Source: Aptenodytes patagonicus
Lineage: Eukaryota > Chordata > Aves > Sphenisciformes > Spheniscidae
Direction of reading: 5' to 3'
Assembly (NCBI RefSeq): GCF_965638725.1
Contig: NC_134961.1
Span: 5,300,641-5,364,640, forward strand
Length of the DNA stretch: 64,000 bases
A program made the translations under genes and the position numbers. Positions within the stretch are counted from its first letter, which is position 1, and every line of letters begins with the position of its first letter. Below, in pieces: positions 59,834 through 64,000 of the stretch. The notes under the pieces are model-generated. The model was not told where the DNA came from, did no database searches, and saw only the letters and a list, made by a program, of their open reading frames with translations.

Positions 59834-60929
59834 GTAAGTACACGCTGTGCCCTTCCAATCCTCCAGCTCACCGTGCATGTTTGAGCTGGTACCTAAAACA
59901 CATGCTTGCATTTCACAAGTTGGCCTTGTTCTTGCTTGACCTCATCTGTCGAGCCCCAGATAGATGTGTCCATGGTCTCCTTCCTCAAGGCGTTTAGTTG
60001 CACAGTCCAGTGAATGAATGATTCCCTCATTGGCATTCAGAGAATCGGGCAGGATTTGACCCGCTGTACTGCTAGATGGAGAGGAGATCAAGGCAAGAGA
60101 ATGAGATTTGTTGCAAGATGTCTGTTAGTACATGGAAAATTCTGATAAAGCTGCGGTGTCCAAATCCCACTTACCTTCTGAGGGAATTGCGTACTGAGCC
60201 TGAGCATCCTTTAAGGAGCCTGGCACTAGTGGGGGAAAGGCCTGATGTCCCATTGCTCCCCACACCCTGAGCTGTCCCAAAAACTGCCCAGACTCTATGT
60301 GGGCCAGGAGGAGAACTTTGACCATTAGCAAACTCACTGGTTCAGCTGCTGATCAGATGAGTTTGCACTGTTACTTGCTGATGGTTCATGGAGAAGATTA
60401 ACTGTTTTTTAAAGAAAAATTGGACTGTCAGATCAAAAAAGGCAGCAACAGAGCCAGCACCAAAACCTGCTTTGGTGGTTCCAGCTGAGTAGCTGGCAGC
60501 CTGGACAGCCTGCCATCTTTACACCTCAAAATCTCCTAAAAGGAGAAGGACTCATGGAAGGACTTGGAGCACGGGGACTGGACTTGAACATGGAAGCAGG
60601 CTGCCCAGAGAGGTTGTGGAGTCTCCATCCTTGGAGATACTCAAAAGCAGTCTGGACATGGTTGTGGGCAGCCTGCTGTAGGTGACCTGCTTGAGCAGGG
60701 GGTTTGGAACAGATGACTTCCAGAGGTCCCTTCCAACCTCAACCACGCTGTGATTCCATGACTTAGTGCCTGACTGGACATTTTGCTATCATACGCATGT
60801 GGCTGTTGAGACTCAAGGCGCTCAGACAGTAACTAGTACCCAAGTAGAGCTTGGGACAGAGGCTGATCCTGTATGTTGGCCAGGAAGTTGTTACCAACAT
60901 GATGAACTTTCATTTTCCCTCTTTTACAG
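59834..60929 (+). other. PKD1: PKD1 intron 2
   Basis: A 1,096-bp phase-2 intron with donor GTAAGT and acceptor TTTTACAG. Apart from the CR1 3' end at 60586-60762 it holds no recognisable element. Confidence 0.9.
60586..60762 (+). mobile_element. CR1 (chicken repeat 1) LINE, 3' end fragment
   Basis: The sequence runs from a 'caggctgcccagagaggttgtggagtctcc' block through 'gatgacttccagaggtcccttccaacc' to a final TGATTCCATGAC. That is the typical avian CR1 3' end with its short terminal repeat-like octamer. In frame it still reads RLPREVVESPSLEILKSSLD, the conserved tail of the CR1 reverse-transcriptase protein. It is a 5'-truncated copy about 180 bp long, in the same orientation as PKD1, in intron 2. 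It is the best single sign that the genome is avian. Confidence 0.93.
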
Positions 60930-61001
60930 AGATATAAGCCACAACAAGATTTCTACGTTAGAAGATGGAATATTTGATAATTTATTTAATTTAAGTGAAA
61001 T
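60930..61001 (+). CDS. PKD1: PKD1 exon 3 (second leucine-rich repeat)
   Basis: A second 72-bp exon between acceptor TTTTACAG and donor GTAAGT encodes (L)DISHNKISTLEDGIF, then DNLFNLSEI, residues 109-133. Human polycystin-1 reads DISNNKISTLEEGIF, then ANLFNLSEI, so this is the clearest orthology match in the window. Like exon 2 it is exactly one repeat with phase-2 borders, and the two exons align base for base without gaps, as expected from an ancient exon duplication. Only about a quarter of its bases are G or C by hand count, very different from GC-rich exon 1. Confidence 0.97.
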
Positions 61002-62380
61002 GTAAGTTCATCTTTGTTTCCCAGTTCTCTATTTACACCTTTCCTTGAAACAGCTCTTCCCTTCCTGGTGGGGTGGGATGCAGCGCTGTCTTGGGGAGAT
61101 CTGAGGCATGTACCCAACCAAGCAGCTGCCTTTTGGACCCTCTCCAGTTTCTTCCTCAAGCTGTGTCCTGCTCCTGGGTCCTGTTGGTGCCCTTCAAGCG
61201 TAACCTCTTCCCAGACTTTGCTTCTGTCTCCTGGATACCTCCAACCTCTGCCACTGCCTTCCTGGCTTCCCTGCTTCTCGCCCACTTCTTTTCTCTGGCC
61301 GTGCGCCGGGTCACACTTGCTGTTCCTGTCTGTATGGTCACACCTTGGGACCGGGGGATCTGACGAAAAGGGCACTGACCTGCAACACAGGAGACCCTGA
61401 CTGAGGTGTCTAAGTCACTTGAAGACACTTGAAGATGTTCTCCCTCAGTGATTCAAGTTCTTAGGCTTATAGTGATTTTTAATTGAAGTAATTAAAATCT
61501 GTGCTGTATGTGAAGGGCAGCGAGGGGATGCCACACATTTCCAGGAGAGATACATGAAGTGGCAGCACAGAATGGCCATTCTGTATCTGAATGAGCCAAA
61601 GGATTAACCCCGTGCAATCGCTCTCGGCAAGCAAGAAAAAAAGCTAAGCCACACATTCTCCCTGAAAGACAGGACACAAAGGGCATTTTCAGCTCTGCAT
61701 TTTTGCTTACAAGTGGCACTGAAGAGACACAAAGGATTCAGGCTAGGTCCAAGTGAGTCTGCCCCTGCTAAGGCTGGCCGGCAAAGTGGTGCTTTCAGTA
61801 TAAAAATCCTGGGTTCAGCCCCTGCTGCAGCCCAGCCCAGCTGGCGTCAGCTAAACAAACAGCTTTCCATCTCTGTCCTGTTTGCAGCTGAATGCCAAAG
61901 GCTGTAATTTGGATCAAGTTTAGCTGCAATTAAAGTTTCCATCTTTTCATTAAACTGCCACATGGAAAGATTATCATTGACTTTGCATTTCTTTTTTGAC
62001 AGATCAATTTTATTCTCTTAGCTATTTTTTAATGGAGCTGTAAATAGTCTCCCTTAGCTGGAGAGGCTGCCATTACATCCAATGGCTGTTAGATGGCAGA
62101 CTATTTTAAATATAAGATTGTGTCTGTAATTTGCTTCTAATTGCAACAATTATTTGTAGAGTGAAAAAAGTACTTGGAGTACGTGCCTAATTCTAGCCTC
62201 TAGAAAAATCATGTTAATTATTGCTTGATTCCCTATTCATTAACTCCCCTCGCAGTTCTTTCTGAAGCATTTCAGTGGAGTGGCGCAGGTGGGAACAGTG
62301 AGGGATCTGCACACTGCTGTAATTAACACTTAGCACATGTCAAGTTAATGCCTAACTTTTGTCTGATCTCCCTGTTACAG
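61002..62380 (+). other. PKD1: PKD1 intron 3
   Basis: A 1,379-bp phase-2 intron with donor GTAAGT and acceptor CCTGTTACAG. No transposon is recognised. The part from about 61.92 to 62.26 kb is AT-rich with several ATTA/TAAT cores and looks like a candidate conserved non-coding element. Confidence 0.88.
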
Positions 62381-62550
62381 AAACTTAAGTTGGAATCCAT
62401 TTGTTTGTGACTGCAAACTTTCCTGGTTGCCCCGTTGGGTGGAAGACAGACAAGTGAAAGTTATTCAGGCGTCAGATACGAGATGCGCCCACCCTCCTGA
62501 GGTGGCAAACCTTTCCCTCTTCAATGTCTTGTTCGTCAATGCTACTTGCG
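62381..62550 (+). CDS. PKD1: PKD1 exon 4 (C-terminal LRR cap, start of link to WSC domain)
   Basis: This 170-bp exon (acceptor TTACAG, donor GTAAGG at 62551) encodes INLSWNPFVCDCKLSWLPRW, then VEDRQVKVIQ and on to NATC plus the first base of the next codon. It is the LRRCT cap that closes the two repeats, with the expected four cysteines (residues 142, 144, 168 and 189). Human polycystin-1 reads NLSGNPFECDC.LAWLPRWAE in the same place. N-glycosylation sequons are seen at N134 (NLS), N176 (NLS) and N186 (NAT). The exon ends in phase 1. In other vertebrates the next exon starts the WSC domain; it is not in the window. Confidence 0.96.
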
Positions 62551-64000
62551 GTAAGGAAACGCTGCGGGCTGTGGTGGGGGAGATGACTAAACCGGTGGAA
62601 ATGATGGGCCCAGGGGGAGCTGGGGATCACGTCTAGACCTCTTTAGACCACAAGTCACCAGTTCTAATCTAATTAAGCAAATAATGGTAGTGTGTGACTC
62701 TACCCTGATGCCTTAAGGCTGGAGTCAATCACACCAGGGCTGAGATCAGCAAACTCATTACAGACCAAGCTTCAAGCAGCCATCAGATGGCACTAGCTCC
62801 GTGACCTCCAGCCTTAGGCTTTCATTCTCTCAAGCTTTTAACAGTCTGACTTCAAGCAGTGAAATCTCTTGGAGTTGATGGGACCTGAGGACATGCTAAA
62901 TTGAATCTTTGCAGGTGACAGGGCTCCGTGTCAGGAGCGTTGAATGAACACTGCCCCGAGCTACAGCCCGTCGCCTGCTCTGGGTGCATTTTTCTGACTG
63001 CCTTGGCTAGTCAGAAACGTGGGGCGGTGTTTACTTGGAGGGTGGGAGGGGGAGCCCTAGGAAAAATAACCCCCGCTGGATGCTCAGCTATCTCTAAGTA
63101 AGAGAGAGGGAGGGAGAGCGTGTGCTCCCCCCAGCAGGCATCAGGCACCTCCTTTAATGCATGATGGGAGGATGCAGTGATGAGGGCTGGGGGAACCAGA
63201 GCTGGTGGGAGCCAGCTGAGCCGCCTGATGAAGTGCAGTGCTCCTCCAGGGCCAAAACCCGGCTGGTGGTTGCTCCGCTTTCCCCAGCAAAGTTACCCCA
63301 GCCTTGCAGCACCTCGGTAGTGCACTGTTTGCCTGGTGCTGGAATTATCAAGCGAAATAACACCATCACTGTTATTCCCCTTGATAATTAGTTGTTCCCC
63401 TCTTGAACTACTTTAAGTTAGTGTGGAAACAATAATGTGAGGCTGTCTTCTGGGTAATTCAGTGTAATGGGAGTAGGCTGGGGACAGCCTGCCAGCTACT
63501 GACAGTTGTTACTGACCGGCAGGGAATGAAGAAGTATGACCAGGCTGGTGTTAAAAAGCAAAGTAGTTCCCATGCCGTGGTCCTCCTCACGGGACTTTTC
63601 TTAAGAGAAGTGGCTCAACGTTTGCAGGAAGGCTGTGGAGAAAGCTGGACAGTTGGATGGATTTGATATGGGAAGATCACACGAGGCCGGAGCTGTTGAG
63701 ATGTTTGGGGGGAGATGTTGTAGCAACCAGCAGAAACAGAGGAGCAAACATGGCTCGGTTGCGTGGGCAGAGTTGGAGAGGAGGTCAGGCAGTCCCAGCT
63801 GGGCTGCGGCTGTGCACGCGGCAGAGGCCCTGCCTGTGTGTTTGTGGCAGAGAAACATCCCACCCCTTGCAAGCCGGTGAGGGGGAAGTAAACTCAAGGG
63901 AATGAGCTGTTGCTCTGAGAATGGGGCTGTTGTGGCTGCCATCATTGTACGTGTCCATGCACGTGTGTGTTTGTGCTCCCTGTAGCCAGGCATGTGTTGT
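62551..64000 (+). other. PKD1: PKD1 intron 4 (5' part)
   Basis: The intron starts with GTAAGG and runs off the right edge. I looked for exon 5, which in human starts GEEYVACLPD and carries the WSC domain, and did not find it, so intron 4 is longer than 1,450 bp. No transposon is recognised. A purine-rich GAGAGAGGGAGGGAGAG tract lies at about 63102-63120. Confidence 0.85.

Noticed and set aside
62551..64000. Search for PKD1 exon 5 (WSC domain start)
   Set aside because: No acceptor followed by a GEEYVACL-like or WSC-like sequence was found before the window ends.

Overview
The window is vertebrate nuclear DNA, most probably from a bird. Three things support this. There is a chicken-repeat-1 (CR1) LINE 3' end in an intron. 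There is an older, degraded CR1-clade LINE of the type shared by sauropsids. The gene order is RAB26 and PKD1 head to head, the arrangement known at human 16p13.3. The sequence alone does not identify the species. Most long open frames are chance products of GC-rich DNA or of tandem repeats. Real coding sequence is only about 0.8 kb.

Layout. Positions 1-2539 are the 5' part of RAB26 intron 1 (minus strand). Positions 2540-2749 are the coding part of RAB26 exon 1, inside a promoter CpG island (about 2270-3080). A 14-15 kb intergenic interval follows. It holds AT-rich patches that may be regulatory, a separate CpG-island-like block at about 12.04-12.39 kb with a CTCF-type motif, and a 361-bp GC-rich minisatellite directly upstream of PKD1. 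PKD1 (polycystin-1) then runs on the plus strand: exon 1 in a CpG island (coding 17845-18098), a 41.7-kb intron 1, exon 2 (59762-59833), exon 3 (60930-61001), exon 4 (62381-62550), and intron 4 to the end of the window. Intron 1 contains two more minisatellites (21-bp and 20-bp units), four MIR-type SINE relics, a roughly 1.7-kb degenerate CR1-clade LINE and simple repeats.

Gene content. The four PKD1 exons encode the signal peptide, the N-terminal cysteine cap, two leucine-rich repeats and the C-terminal cysteine cap of the polycystin-1 ectodomain. Exons 2 and 3 are each exactly 72 bp, one 24-residue repeat each, bounded by phase-2 introns. RAB26 exon 1 encodes only the variable N-terminal extension, up to the first beta strand of the GTPase fold. 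The two genes are transcribed away from each other and may share the regulatory DNA between them. No sign of a novel multi-gene system was found. The points most worth checking are the PKD1 start-codon arrangement, the promoter-proximal minisatellite and the unassigned CpG block at 12.1 kb.
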